From Micavibrio sp. TMED2 (GTDB lineage Bacteria; Pseudomonadota; Alphaproteobacteria; TMED2): DNA of 64,000 nucleotides. The notes under the pieces are model-generated. The model saw nothing but the letters and a program-made list of their open reading frames with translations, was not told the DNA's origin and made no database searches. This document shows, piece by piece, positions 25,213 to 34,411 of the stretch (position 1 is the first letter of the stretch; each line of letters begins with the position of its first letter). The translations under genes were made by a program, and so were the position numbers. The stretch covers positions 691,609 to 755,608 of the forward strand of contig NHBH01000009.1 in NCBI GenBank assembly GCA_002168225.1, given 5' to 3'.

Positions 25213-25806
25213 CTAAAGCTCGTCAAAGCGTGCAAGACAGGTCGAAAACCGATTGATAAACATGGTTTTTATCGTCTCTGCCGGTTCCGGCGTCAGCGTG
25301 TAGTGCAATCCCTCCTGCGGTGTGCCGAACAGCTTGCGCGCCTCATCCGGGGCAAAACCCGCGAGCTGGGTTGCCTCCAGATAGGCGGCGATCTGATCGG
25401 CCCGTTTCAGGGTGCGTTTGAGTGAGGTTGTCAGAATGGCTGGCAGGCCGAAGCGCAGATGGATCGCTTCGAGCAACCGGGTCTCGAACTGCTTGTAATC
25501 AATCCCGACGGCACTCTTGAACGGTGAGATCAGATCCCCGACGACATATTCCGGGGCATCATGGAGCAGGGCGGCGAGACTTTCGCGCGGCCCGGCCGAG
25601 GGCAGAATATCCCGCAGGATGTCTTCCACCAACAGGCTGTGCTGGGCGACGCTGAAGCTGTGATCGCCGCTGGTCTGACCATTCCAGCGGGCAACGCGGG
25701 ATAAACCGTGGGCAATATCCTCGAACTCGATATCCACCGGGGACGGGTTGATGAGGTCAAGGCGACGCCCGCTCAGCATGCGTTGCCAGGCTCGATCTTT
25801 GCTCAC
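25213..25806 (-). CDS. HD-domain phosphohydrolase (YfbR-like)
   Basis: 197 aa from a GTG start with AAGGA 6 nt upstream. HD signature: GDHSFSVAQHSLLVEDIL gives the first His residues, ALLHDAPEYVVGDLISPFK the HD pair and the following Glu, and a conserved Asp appears later near LKRADQIAAYLEA. This metal-dependent phosphohydrolase group includes the 5'-deoxynucleotidase YfbR, so a role in nucleotide pools is likely and agrees with purB 33 nt upstream. Exact substrate is not determinable here. Cytosolic. Confidence 0.85.
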   Translation of the reverse strand: MSKDRAWQRMLSGRRLDLINPSPVDIEFEDIAHGLSRVARWNGQTSGDHSFSVAQHSLLVEDILRDILPSAGPRESLAALLHDAPEYVVGDLISPFKSAVGIDYKQFETRLLEAIHLRFGLPAILTTSLKRTLKRADQIAAYLEATQLAGFAPDEARKLFGTPQEGLHYTLTPEPAETIKTMFINRFSTCLARFDEL

Positions 25807-25839
25807 GATTTATCCTTTGTTTTTAGTTGTTTATTCTTA

Positions 25840-27144
25840 TTAGCTGAACACGCGATCGAAAATCTTGTCGATGTTCTTGGTGTGATAGCTGAGATCGAAC
25901 AGGGCCTTCAGCGCATCCTCATTGATGGCGGCGGTAACCTCGCCATCCTTGAGCAGGCTGTTCATGAAGGCACCGGTGCGGTCGCCCTCGATTGCCCAGA
26001 CTGACATGGCATTGCGCTGAACCAGACGATAGGCATCCTCACGGCTGACACCGGCCTGGGTGAGGGCCAACAACACGCGTTGTGAGAAGACGAGGCCGCC
26101 GAGGCGGTTCATATTGGCGATCATGGTTTCTGGATAGACCAGCAGTTTCTCGATCACCAGCGCCATGCGGTGCAGGGCGAAATCGAGGGTGACGGTCGCG
26201 TCCGGGCCGATCATGCGCTCGACCGATGAGTGTGAGATATCCCGCTCATGCCAGAGGGCGACATTCTCCAGTGCCGGGATCACCATGCCGCGTACCAGAC
26301 GGGCGAGGCCGGTCAGGTTCTCGGTCAGGACCGGGTTGCGCTTGTGCGGCATGGCCGAGGAACCCTTCTGGCCGGGGCTGAAATACTCCTCTGCCTCACG
26401 CACTTCGGTGCGTTGCAGGTGACGGATTTCGGTTGCCAGATTCTCGATTGAGCCAGCGATACCGGCGAGCACGGAGAAGTAATAGGCGTGGCGGTCGCGT
26501 GGGATAACCTGGGTTGAGACCGGCTCGATTTTCAGGCCCATCTTGTCGGCCACATGGGCCTCAACCGCCGGATCGATATTGGCAAAGGTGCCAACCGCAC
26601 CGGAAATCGCACAGGTGGCGATCTCGTCCAGTGCCCGGACCAGACGTTCACGCTGGCGTTCGAGGGCGGCGTAATGGTTGGCGAGTTTCAGGCCAAAGGT
26701 GACCGGCTCGGCATGTATGCCGTGGCTGCGACCGATACAGATCGTGTCCTTGTGCTCATAGGCACGGTCCTTCAGCGCCTTGAGCAGACGGTCGAGGCCG
26801 ACCATCAGCAGCTCGGTTGCCTGTTTCAGCTGCACTGACAGGGTGGTGTCGAGAACGTCGGAAGAGGTCATGCCCTGATGCACGAACCGGGCTTCCGGGC
26901 CGACATATTCGGCAAGGTTGGTCAGGAAGGCGATGACGTCGTGCTTGGTCTCGGCTTCGATCGCATCAATACGCGCCACATCGAACTGTCCACGCTCCCA
27001 GACCGCCTTGGCAGCTTCCTTCGGGATAACACCGAGTTCGGCCTGTGCATCACAGGCATGGGCTTCAATCTCGAGCCAGATACGGAATTTGTTCTCGGGC
27101 TCCCAAATGGCAGCCATTTCGGGACGGGTATAGCGTGGGATCAT
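25840..27144 (-). CDS. purB: Adenylosuccinate lyase
   Basis: 434 aa. Fumarase/aspartase superfamily signature GSSAMPHKRNP at residues 261-271, catalytic His141 in GRSHGIHAEP, and QGMTSSDVLDT near residue 90. The enzyme cleaves SAICAR to AICAR and adenylosuccinate to AMP in purine synthesis. Length and motifs match the short bacterial PurB class. Likely co-transcribed with the HD phosphohydrolase just downstream. Confidence 0.96.
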   Translation of the reverse strand: MIPRYTRPEMAAIWEPENKFRIWLEIEAHACDAQAELGVIPKEAAKAVWERGQFDVARIDAIEAETKHDVIAFLTNLAEYVGPEARFVHQGMTSSDVLDTTLSVQLKQATELLMVGLDRLLKALKDRAYEHKDTICIGRSHGIHAEPVTFGLKLANHYAALERQRERLVRALDEIATCAISGAVGTFANIDPAVEAHVADKMGLKIEPVSTQVIPRDRHAYYFSVLAGIAGSIENLATEIRHLQRTEVREAEEYFSPGQKGSSAMPHKRNPVLTENLTGLARLVRGMVIPALENVALWHERDISHSSVERMIGPDATVTLDFALHRMALVIEKLLVYPETMIANMNRLGGLVFSQRVLLALTQAGVSREDAYRLVQRNAMSVWAIEGDRTGAFMNSLLKDGEVTAAINEDALKALFDLSYHTKNIDKIFDRVFS

Positions 27145-27217
27145 GGGATTTCATCATCAGGCAACGTAAAGGGAGTTCAGGCCGGAAACCGACCGGTCCT
27201 GAAAGTCACCCGATGAC

Positions 27218-27415
27218 TTAGCAGTCTTCTTGCGCGGGGATAAGGTCAATTTGCGTTGTATCGAGAACAACTTTGCCGCGGTGCTCGAAATTGACGGTAA
27301 TCCGGTGCCCGATCGCGCTCTGGATCTGGCCGAGGCCCCAATCGTCAGCTGCCGGATTGCGCACGAATGAACCCGGAACCAGCAGTCTGTCGCCCATATC
27401 GTTGAGATTGCTCAC
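27218..27415 (-). CDS. DUF3553 small protein
   Basis: 65 aa, matching the DUF3553 family in full: PGSFVRNPAADDWGLGQIQSA, then GHRITVNFEHRGKV and a final DLIPA segment. It is a small SH3-like beta-barrel fold, common as a stand-alone protein in alphaproteobacteria and as a domain appended to UvrD/PcrA-like helicases. Function unknown. It lies 73 nt from purB and diverges from chpT. Confidence 0.8.
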   Translation of the reverse strand: MSNLNDMGDRLLVPGSFVRNPAADDWGLGQIQSAIGHRITVNFEHRGKVVLDTTQIDLIPAQEDC

Positions 27416-27605
27416 ACTAAAATCCTTCTGATTGATTTGTCGTTGAGGGCGAAATTAAGAAATTCGCTCGTTGTTAACACTCTCTTTGCCAGATTGGGTG
27501 ACACTGTCCTTCATACCGTTTGGACTGGCACTTTATTGTGTGTTCTCAGGCAAGTTTCGACAAGCAATAGATCGTGCGCCGGTTCAGAAAATGTTAAACA
27601 GGGAT

Positions 27606-28304
27606 ATGGAAGCGATGCCACCGACCTCAAAGCGTAAAGTCGATGACCACCATAATGCAGTTCCGGCGCATGATGCTGCCGAGGATCTGCGGTTGAGCGA
27701 GCTTTTGATCTCCAGATTCTGTCATGATCTGGTCAGCCCGATCGGGGCGATTACCAATGGCATCGAGCTGATCAATGAAATCGGTGATGACATCCGCGAC
27801 GATGCGATTGAGCTGATCGGCGGATCTGCGCTGGTTGCTGCCCGGCGGCTGGCCTATTTCCGTCTGGCCCATGGAGCGGGCAGCCAGCAACGGGCGGTGC
27901 CAATCCTCGATGCCCGTCAGGTTGCCTGCGATCTGTTTTCGGTCGGGCGTATCGAACTGGACTGGCCGCGTTATCTCGTCGTGCCGTTCGAGCGTGCCAA
28001 TAATTCCGTTTCCCGTATGATCCTTTGTGCCCTGCTGCTGGCTGAAGAAGCGCTGCAGCGGGGGACCATCGAACTCGCCTGCCAGGAAGATCGCGGTCGT
28101 CTGACCCTGCGGCTCCTCGGGCGCGAACCGGGGCTGTCTGAGCCGAGCCGCACCGCCTTTGACGGGCAGGTGACGCCGGATGAACTCGACCCCCGGACCG
28201 TTCATGCCTATGTGACCGGAAAACTGATCCGAAACAACGGGTTCTATCTCACCTTTGATCCGATCAGTGCGGATCGTCTCGATATACATATGGGGCCGGC
28301 CTGA
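27606..28304 (+). CDS. chpT: ChpT, histidine phosphotransferase of the CtrA relay
   Basis: 232 aa from ATG 27606. ATG 27591 and 27615 are also possible, and a further upstream TTG is unlikely. The phosphorylatable His40 lies in RFCHDLVSPIGAITNGIELI, the characteristic ChpT helix, followed by a degenerate histidine-kinase-like ATPase domain (LLAEEALQRGTIELAC, RLTLRLLGREPG) without full ATP-binding boxes. ChpT passes phosphate from the hybrid kinase CckA to CtrA and CpdR. Its location 250 nt upstream of cheA and close to ctrA links the cell-cycle relay to motility. CckA is not in the window. Confidence 0.85.
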   Translation: MEAMPPTSKRKVDDHHNAVPAHDAAEDLRLSELLISRFCHDLVSPIGAITNGIELINEIGDDIRDDAIELIGGSALVAARRLAYFRLAHGAGSQQRAVPILDARQVACDLFSVGRIELDWPRYLVVPFERANNSVSRMILCALLLAEEALQRGTIELACQEDRGRLTLRLLGREPGLSEPSRTAFDGQVTPDELDPRTVHAYVTGKLIRNNGFYLTFDPISADRLDIHMGPA

Positions 28305-28556
28305 TGACCGCTGATATACTGGAATATGGTCGCTCAGGCGGCCTGTCTGGCGCTGCCCGCTTGTTGCCGGGCTGCCATAGGCATTGTTTCCATCGCATAA
28401 AGCGCGTTGTCGGCGTCGCAGAACGGGTGGAAATGCTTTTTAATCAATTTTTGGCTGCGGTGATTAAGATATCGTTTGTAAAAAATCATCATACTCGCGG
28501 GCTAGGCGATGTGGTGACAGTCACCGAAGCGGCAATAAAAAGAACGGGGTACAGCC

Positions 28557-31292
28557 ATGGATGACCTGCTCAGCGAATTTCTGACTGAGACCAATGAGAG
28601 CATGGACACGCTCGATGTTGAATTGGTCAATCTCGAGAAAAATCCCAACGACCCTGAACTGTTGGGCAACATCTTCCGTCTGGTGCACACGATCAAGGGT
28701 ACCTGCGGTTTCCTCGGTCTGCCCCGTCTGGAGGCGGTCGCTCACTCGGGTGAGAATGTCCTTGGCAAGTTCCGTAGCGGTGAAATGACCGTTACCCCGG
28801 AGGCGGTCTCCCTGATCCTTGAGAGCCTCGACCAGATCAAGGTTATCCTGTCCACGCTGGAACAGACCGAAGCCGAGCCACCGGGCAACGATGCCGATCT
28901 GATTGCGCGTCTGGACGCCTTGGCTGAGAGCGGTTCGGTCCAGTCGGCCCCTGCGACCCCGGCAGATGATATCGCTGACGCTGCCGATGAGGTCAGTGCC
29001 ATGGCGGCTGAAGAGGCGGCCATGCAGGAAGCCATTCACGAGTTATTCCCGAACAATCCGGATGCCGACGATACCCCGGCTGGTGCCAAGGGGCTGGTCG
29101 ATGAAGTTGCCCAGCGCCTGAGCGAGGGCGTGGTTGACGAGGCGGATGAGCCAGAGGTGGCCACACCGGCGGCAGCCCCTGAGGCAACCCAAGCTGCTGA
29201 GCCCGCGGCAGTTGCCCGCGAGAGCTCACTCGCCAATCAGTCGATCCGCGTCAATGTGGATGTGCTCGAAAATCTGATGACCATGGTTAGCGAGCTGGTG
29301 CTGACCCGGAACCAGCTGCTGCAGATCCTGCGGCAGATGAAGGACAGCGAGTTCAACGCACCGCTGCAACGTCTCAATCAGGTCGTATCCGAACTGCAGG
29401 ACGGGGTGATGAAAACCCGGATGCAGCCGATAGGCAATGCCTGGGCCAAGCTGCCCCGGATCATCCGTGACCTTGGCCATGATCTGGGCAAGAAGATCGA
29501 ACTGGTGATGAACGGCGCGGAAACCGAGCTTGACCGTCAGGTGCTTGAGCTGATCCGCGACCCACTTACCCATATGATCCGCAACAGCGCTGATCACGGG
29601 CTGGAGAAGCCCGAGGATCGCCGCAAGGTCGGCAAACCCGATGTGGGCAAAATTCACCTGAACGCCTATCACGAGGGCGGACACATCATCATCAAGATTG
29701 CCGATGATGGCCGTGGTCTGGCGCTCGACAAGATCAAGGCGAAGGCACTGTCAAACGGTCTGGTCAGCGAAAGCGAACTGGACAGCATGACCAAGCAGCA
29801 GATCCAGCAGCTTATCTTCCGTCCCGGTTTCTCGACAGCCGAAGCCGTAACCTCGGTTTCCGGTCGCGGTGTCGGCATGGATGTGGTCCGCACCAATATC
29901 GAGCGGATCGGCGGTACCATCGACATGGCCTCGGAAGAGGGCAAGGGCTCGACCTTTACCATCAAGATCCCGCTGACCCTTGCGATTGTCTCTGCCCTGA
30001 TCGTGGAATCCGGCAAGGAACGCTTTGCCATCCCGCAGATCAGCGTGCTGGAACTGGTCCGCACTTCTGCCAACAGCGATCACCGGATCGAGCGGATCAA
30101 GGGGACGCCGGTCTTGCGCCTGCGCAACCGTCTGTTGCCACTGGTGCATCTGCGCAAACTGCTCGGTCTGATGAGCAATGCCGAGGCAACCGCAGAGATC
30201 GACGAGGGCAGCGACAGCTATATCGTGGTCAGCCAGGTCGGCAACTATTCCTTCGGTATCATTGTCGATCAGGTCTTCGATACCGAGGAGATCGTCGTCA
30301 AGCCGGTCTCGCCGATCCTGCGGCATATCGAGATTTATTCCGGCAACACCATCCTTGGTGACGGCAGCGTGATCATGATCCTTGATCCGAACGGTATCGC
30401 CAATACCACCGGCGAGATTGCCTCCAGCCAGACTGATGCGGTTGAGGAAGAGAAACAGCGGGCAAGCGCTGCTGATGATCTGGTCTCGTTGCTCATGTTC
30501 CGCGCTGGCAACAAAACGCCGAAGGCAGTGCCGCTGGCACTGGTTGCCCGCCTTGAGGATGTGGAGACCAACCGTATCGAATATTCAAGCGGTTCGCCGG
30601 TTATCCAGTATCGCGGTCAGCTTATGCCGCTGATCCCGCATAACAGCGAGCATGACTTCTCGGCCAAGGAAAGCCACCCGATACTGGTCTTTGCCGATGG
30701 TGACCGCTCGATGGGCCTCGTGGTCGACGAAATCGTCGATATTGTCGAGGACAGCATCAAGGTACAGCTGGCACCAGAACGTGACGGTCTGGTCGGCAGC
30801 GCGATCATCGCCGGACAGGCGACCGAGGTTATCGATGTCGGTTTCTTCCTGAGCCAGGCATTTGCCGACTGGTTCTCGGCCAAGCCGCGTCAGGTGGCAA
30901 CGCCGGGTGTTGAGAAACGCATCCTGCTGGTTGATGACAGCCCGTTCTTCCGCAACCTCATGCGTCCATTGCTGGTGGCAGCCGGGTACTCGGTAACCAC
31001 CGTGGACAGTGCCGGTGAGGCGCTGGAAATCTGCAGTGCCGGTGAGCCGTTCGACGCCATCGTCAGCGATATCGAAATGCCGGGCATGAGCGGTTTTGAA
31101 CTGGCGCACAAATTGAAGCAGGACAGCCGCTGGCGTGAAACCCCGCTGGTTGCCCTGTCGGCCCATGCATCGGATCAGGATCTTGACCGTGGCCGCCAAG
31201 CTGGATTTACGGACTATGTAGCCAAGTTTGACCGGGAAGGCCTGTTGCAGACGCTGGCTGAAACATTATCAGAGAACAAGGGAGCGGCTTGA
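28557..31292 (+). CDS. cheA: Hybrid CheA histidine kinase with C-terminal receiver
   Basis: 911 aa. Domains: Hpt 1-105 with His44 (RLVHTIKGTCGFLG); acidic linker to about 220; dimerisation from about 225 (VNVDVLENLMTMVSELVLTR); HATPase about 325-478 with N-box NPLTHMIRNSADHGLE replaced as DPLTHMIRNSADHGLE and G-box GRGVGMDVVRTNIE; CheW-like about 478-612; a second, more diverged CheW-like segment about 640-778; receiver about 786-905 with Asp in IVSDIEMPGMSG. The P2 CheY/CheB-binding domain is not obvious. It phosphorylates CheY and CheB in response to chemoreceptors; the fused receiver may act as a phosphate sink or branch point. First gene of the che operon. Confidence 0.94.
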   Translation: MDDLLSEFLTETNESMDTLDVELVNLEKNPNDPELLGNIFRLVHTIKGTCGFLGLPRLEAVAHSGENVLGKFRSGEMTVTPEAVSLILESLDQIKVILSTLEQTEAEPPGNDADLIARLDALAESGSVQSAPATPADDIADAADEVSAMAAEEAAMQEAIHELFPNNPDADDTPAGAKGLVDEVAQRLSEGVVDEADEPEVATPAAAPEATQAAEPAAVARESSLANQSIRVNVDVLENLMTMVSELVLTRNQLLQILRQMKDSEFNAPLQRLNQVVSELQDGVMKTRMQPIGNAWAKLPRIIRDLGHDLGKKIELVMNGAETELDRQVLELIRDPLTHMIRNSADHGLEKPEDRRKVGKPDVGKIHLNAYHEGGHIIIKIADDGRGLALDKIKAKALSNGLVSESELDSMTKQQIQQLIFRPGFSTAEAVTSVSGRGVGMDVVRTNIERIGGTIDMASEEGKGSTFTIKIPLTLAIVSALIVESGKERFAIPQISVLELVRTSANSDHRIERIKGTPVLRLRNRLLPLVHLRKLLGLMSNAEATAEIDEGSDSYIVVSQVGNYSFGIIVDQVFDTEEIVVKPVSPILRHIEIYSGNTILGDGSVIMILDPNGIANTTGEIASSQTDAVEEEKQRASAADDLVSLLMFRAGNKTPKAVPLALVARLEDVETNRIEYSSGSPVIQYRGQLMPLIPHNSEHDFSAKESHPILVFADGDRSMGLVVDEIVDIVEDSIKVQLAPERDGLVGSAIIAGQATEVIDVGFFLSQAFADWFSAKPRQVATPGVEKRILLVDDSPFFRNLMRPLLVAAGYSVTTVDSAGEALEICSAGEPFDAIVSDIEMPGMSGFELAHKLKQDSRWRETPLVALSAHASDQDLDRGRQAGFTDYVAKFDREGLLQTLAETLSENKGAA

Positions 31293-31294
31293 TC

Positions 31295-31783
31295 ATGACG
31301 GTTCTTTCTACAGCCCTCGAGCGGCAATTGAGTGTCAACCATGATGCGCATTGGGATTATGTCACCATGCGTATCGCCAAGCAGCTGTTCGGTATTCCGG
31401 TACTGCAGGTGCAGGATGTCCTCGGCCCGCAGCGCATCACCAGAATCCCGCTGGCCCCGCCGGAAGTGGCCGGTTCGCTGAACCTGCGTGGCCGGATCGT
31501 CACGGCTATCGATGTGCGTTCACGCCTCGAACTGGAGAGCCGTCCGCAGAATCTGCGGGAGATGAGCATCGTGGTCGAGCACGAGAACGAGCTATACAGC
31601 CTGATCGTCGATGAGGTGGGCGAGGTGCTCAATCTGGAGGAAGCCAGCTTCGAGAAGAACCCGGCAACCATGGACCGGCGCTGGCTCGATGTCTCTGCGG
31701 GTATCCATCGGCTTGATAGTGAGTTATTAGTTATCCTTGATATCGGACGTTTGCTAAGTTTTGCAGACTCTCAAGCTGCTTAG
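31295..31783 (+). CDS. cheW: CheW coupling protein
   Basis: 162 aa from ATG 31295; a TTG at 31289 would overlap cheA. SH3-like CheW fold: WDYVTMRIAKQLFGIPVLQVQDVL, then IPLAPPEVAGSLNLRGRIVTAIDVR, the core GSLNLRG-I-ID motif, and DEVGEVLNL. It links chemoreceptors to CheA in the polar array. It begins 2 nt after cheA, so coupled translation is likely. Confidence 0.95.
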   Translation: MTVLSTALERQLSVNHDAHWDYVTMRIAKQLFGIPVLQVQDVLGPQRITRIPLAPPEVAGSLNLRGRIVTAIDVRSRLELESRPQNLREMSIVVEHENELYSLIVDEVGEVLNLEEASFEKNPATMDRRWLDVSAGIHRLDSELLVILDIGRLLSFADSQAA

Positions 31784-31833
31784 GGTTAAAGTGAATCCGT
31801 AATGTTGATGCCGTTACCTATGTTGCATGCAAA

Positions 31834-32199
31834 ATGAAAACCTGTCTGGTTGTCGACGATAGCCGCATCGTTCGTCGTGTCGCTCGCAAAATTCTGGAAG
31901 AACTGGGCTTCGGCTGTGTCGAAGCCGCCGATGGTGAGGAAGCGCTGGCTGCATGCCGCGAGGAAATGCCCGCTGTCATCCTGCTCGATTGGAACATGCC
32001 GGTCATGACCGGCATCGAGTTTTTGCGCCAGCTGTCCGATTTTGCCGGCAGCAAAATGCCGAAAGTTGTCTTCTGCACCACCGAAAGCGACATGGAAAAT
32101 ATCCATGAGGCGCTCGCGGCTGGTGCCAGCGAATATATGTTCAAGCCTTTTGACAGCGAAATCTTGCAGGGCAAGTTTCGCCAGATTGGCGTGATTTAA
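31834..32199 (+). CDS. cheY: CheY response regulator
   Basis: 121 aa single receiver domain. Phosphoacceptor Asp in LLDWNMPVMTG (residue about 51), acidic residues in VVDDS, Thr in FCTTES and Lys in FKPFD. It is a classic stand-alone CheY that, when phosphorylated by CheA, binds the flagellar switch. No effector domain. Located between cheW and cheB. Confidence 0.95.
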   Translation: MKTCLVVDDSRIVRRVARKILEELGFGCVEAADGEEALAACREEMPAVILLDWNMPVMTGIEFLRQLSDFAGSKMPKVVFCTTESDMENIHEALAAGASEYMFKPFDSEILQGKFRQIGVI

Positions 32200-32300
32200 C
32201 CGGGGTGGGGGAACGGGCAGCGTGTCAAAAACTGCCATGAACCATAGTTTTCTGCGTGAGTTAGCCAGGCTGAGCTGTTGCGACGGTGGCGGGAGCGTCA

Positions 32301-33485
32301 ATGTCTGTGACTGAGCAGGAAAACAATAAGGCCGCAGCGGATAACGCGCAGCAAAAGGTGCCGGTGCCTCTGGCCGTGGAGCCTTGCCGCGTCATGCTCG
32401 TTGATGACAGCGCAGTCACCCGCGGACTGATCTCGCGCGTGCTTGAATCCGACACCGAGATAACGGTTTCGGCATCGGTCAATGATGGCCAGATGGCGAT
32501 CAACTCACTCAAACGGACTCCGGTTGATGTGATTGTTCTCGATGTGGAAATGCCGGTGATGGACGGGATTACCGCCTTGCCGAAGCTGATGGAGATTGAT
32601 CCGGCGGTGAAGATCATCGTTCTGTCGACCCTGACCGACCGCAATGCCACCACCACCATTCGGGCGCTTGAGATCGGTGCTGCCGAATGTATGCTGAAGC
32701 CATCGACCAGCCGTGAGCTGAGCAGCGCCAATGATTTCAAGCTCGAGCTGATCCGCAAGGTCAAGGGGCTGGGCAAGAGTGCCCGCGATCAGGGGGTTCG
32801 TCCTTCCGATCCAACCCGTCGCCCGTCCCGCCCGACGCTGCCGCATGAGCGCAAGGTTGCAGCCCCCAAACGCGAGATTGTCACCCGAGCCGCGACGGTA
32901 CCGATGCCCGATGCCATTGCCATCGGCAGCTCGACCGGCGGCCCGCAGGCCCTGTTCGAGGTGTTGAAGCATTTCAGTTCAGGCATTCGTCAGCCGATCT
33001 TCATCACCCAGCACATGCCCGGCACATTTACCAATATTCTGGCCAACCATATCGCCAAGCAATGCGGCGTGAATTGCAGTGAGGCACAGGACGGCGAACC
33101 GGTAGCCGATGGCCGTATCTATGTGGCGCCTGGCGGTTATCACATGACGGTACAAAGCGTTGATGGCCAGCAGGTGATCAGCCTCAATCAGGAAGAGCCG
33201 GAAAACTTCTGTCGCCCGGCGGTTGATCCGATGCTGCGCAGTCTGGTCAAGATTTATGGTCGGCGTCTGCTGACCGTCATTCTGACCGGCATGGGGCAGG
33301 ATGGTCTCAAAGGTGCGCAGGAAGTCGTCAATGCCGGCGGAACGGTTATTGCACAGGATGAGGAGACAAGTGTTGTCTGGGGGATGCCGGGGGCGGTTGC
33401 CAATGCCGGTATCTGTAACCAGATTTTGCCAATCAAGGAAATTGGGCCGCAGTTGCTGAACTACGCAACGCGGACCAGAGGATGA
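32301..33485 (+). CDS. cheB: CheB methylesterase
   Basis: 394 aa from ATG 32301, with GGGAG 5-6 nt upstream (an earlier reading at 32286 lacks this). Receiver with Asp in VLDVEMPVMDGI, then a linker and the methylesterase domain with catalytic Ser (AIGSSTGGPQAL), His (ITQHMPGTFT) and Asp (ILTGMGQDGLKGA). Removes methyl groups from, and deamidates, chemoreceptors when activated by CheA phosphorylation. It starts 102 nt after cheY and ends 7 nt before cheR. Confidence 0.95.
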   Translation: MSVTEQENNKAAADNAQQKVPVPLAVEPCRVMLVDDSAVTRGLISRVLESDTEITVSASVNDGQMAINSLKRTPVDVIVLDVEMPVMDGITALPKLMEIDPAVKIIVLSTLTDRNATTTIRALEIGAAECMLKPSTSRELSSANDFKLELIRKVKGLGKSARDQGVRPSDPTRRPSRPTLPHERKVAAPKREIVTRAATVPMPDAIAIGSSTGGPQALFEVLKHFSSGIRQPIFITQHMPGTFTNILANHIAKQCGVNCSEAQDGEPVADGRIYVAPGGYHMTVQSVDGQQVISLNQEEPENFCRPAVDPMLRSLVKIYGRRLLTVILTGMGQDGLKGAQEVVNAGGTVIAQDEETSVVWGMPGAVANAGICNQILPIKEIGPQLLNYATRTRG

Positions 33486-33492
33486 GATTGCC

Positions 33493-34359
33493 ATGAGAGA
33501 AGGTGATTTCGACCTCTTTGCCAAGCTGGTGAAAACCAAGTCGGGTATCCACCTGACCCCGGACAAGGCGTATCTGCTGGAATCCCGACTGATGTCGGTT
33601 GCCCGCCAGCAGGGCATGAAGAATATTGATGATCTCGCCGATGCTGTCCGCCGTCAGCAGACACCGGCACTGATCAGTGACATCACCGAGGCGATGACGA
33701 CCAATGAGTCCTCATTCTTCCGGGATCAGCGTCCATTTGAGCAATTCAGAAATTTCGTGCTGCCGCGACTGTTGCAATCGCGCCGGAGCAGCAGGCTTAT
33801 CCGTATCTGGTCAGCTGCCTGTTCCAGCGGCCAGGAGCCATATTCCATGGCGATGGTGCTACATGAGGAGCAGGCCAAGCTCGCGGGCTGGAAGATTGAG
33901 ATTCTGGCGACTGATATTTCACAGGAGATGGTCGATAAGGCGCGCCGCGGTGAGTATAACCAGTTCGAGGTACAGCGCGGGCTGCCAATTCAGATGCTGG
34001 TCAAGCATTTCACCCAGGAATCCGACAAGTGGATTGTGAAGGATGAATTGCGCAAGCACATCACCTTCAAGACCTTCAACCTGATGGAAGATGCGGGCAC
34101 GCTCGGCATTTTCGACGTGATTTTCTGCCGTAACGTCCTGATTTATTTTGACGGGCCGACCAAGACACAGGTTCTGGAGCGTCTCAGCCGCCGGATGCCT
34201 GATGACGGGTTGTTATTCCTCGGCGGTGCCGAAACCATTATCGGAGTTACTGACCGGTTCAAGGCAATCCGGGAACAGCGTGGCGTATTTGAAGTGACTG
34301 CCAATGGGCCGCCGGGTTCCAACGTCCTCCTCAAACAACATGCTGTTGCTACGGTCTGA
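33493..34359 (+). CDS. cheR: CheR chemoreceptor methyltransferase
   Basis: 288 aa. N-terminal helical domain, then SAM-dependent methyltransferase with IWSAACSSGQEPYSMAM (motif I), LATDIS and FDVIFCRNVLIYFD. It methylates glutamates on chemoreceptors, opposing CheB. A strong 11-bp hairpin overlaps its stop codon and probably ends the che operon. Confidence 0.95.
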   Translation: MREGDFDLFAKLVKTKSGIHLTPDKAYLLESRLMSVARQQGMKNIDDLADAVRRQQTPALISDITEAMTTNESSFFRDQRPFEQFRNFVLPRLLQSRRSSRLIRIWSAACSSGQEPYSMAMVLHEEQAKLAGWKIEILATDISQEMVDKARRGEYNQFEVQRGLPIQMLVKHFTQESDKWIVKDELRKHITFKTFNLMEDAGTLGIFDVIFCRNVLIYFDGPTKTQVLERLSRRMPDDGLLFLGGAETIIGVTDRFKAIREQRGVFEVTANGPPGSNVLLKQHAVATV

Positions 34360-34383
34360 TCCATAGCAACAGCATTATTATTT
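34341..34383 (+). terminator. Terminator overlapping the cheR stop
   Basis: Arms tgctgttgcta (34341-34351) and tagcaacagca (34364-34374), 11 perfect base pairs. The 12-nt loop holds the cheR stop codon, and TTATTATTT follows. A good end point for the cheA-cheR transcript. Confidence 0.75.
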
Positions 34384-34411
34384 CCGTGATTTAAGTTGGT
34401 CAGGGGCCGGT

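Noticed and set aside
28304..28564. 86-codon frame between chpT and cheA, start overlapping the chpT stop
   Set aside because: The overlap is attractive, but the sequence is Cys/His/Arg-rich without family likeness and lacks a ribosome site; more likely leader DNA of the che operon.
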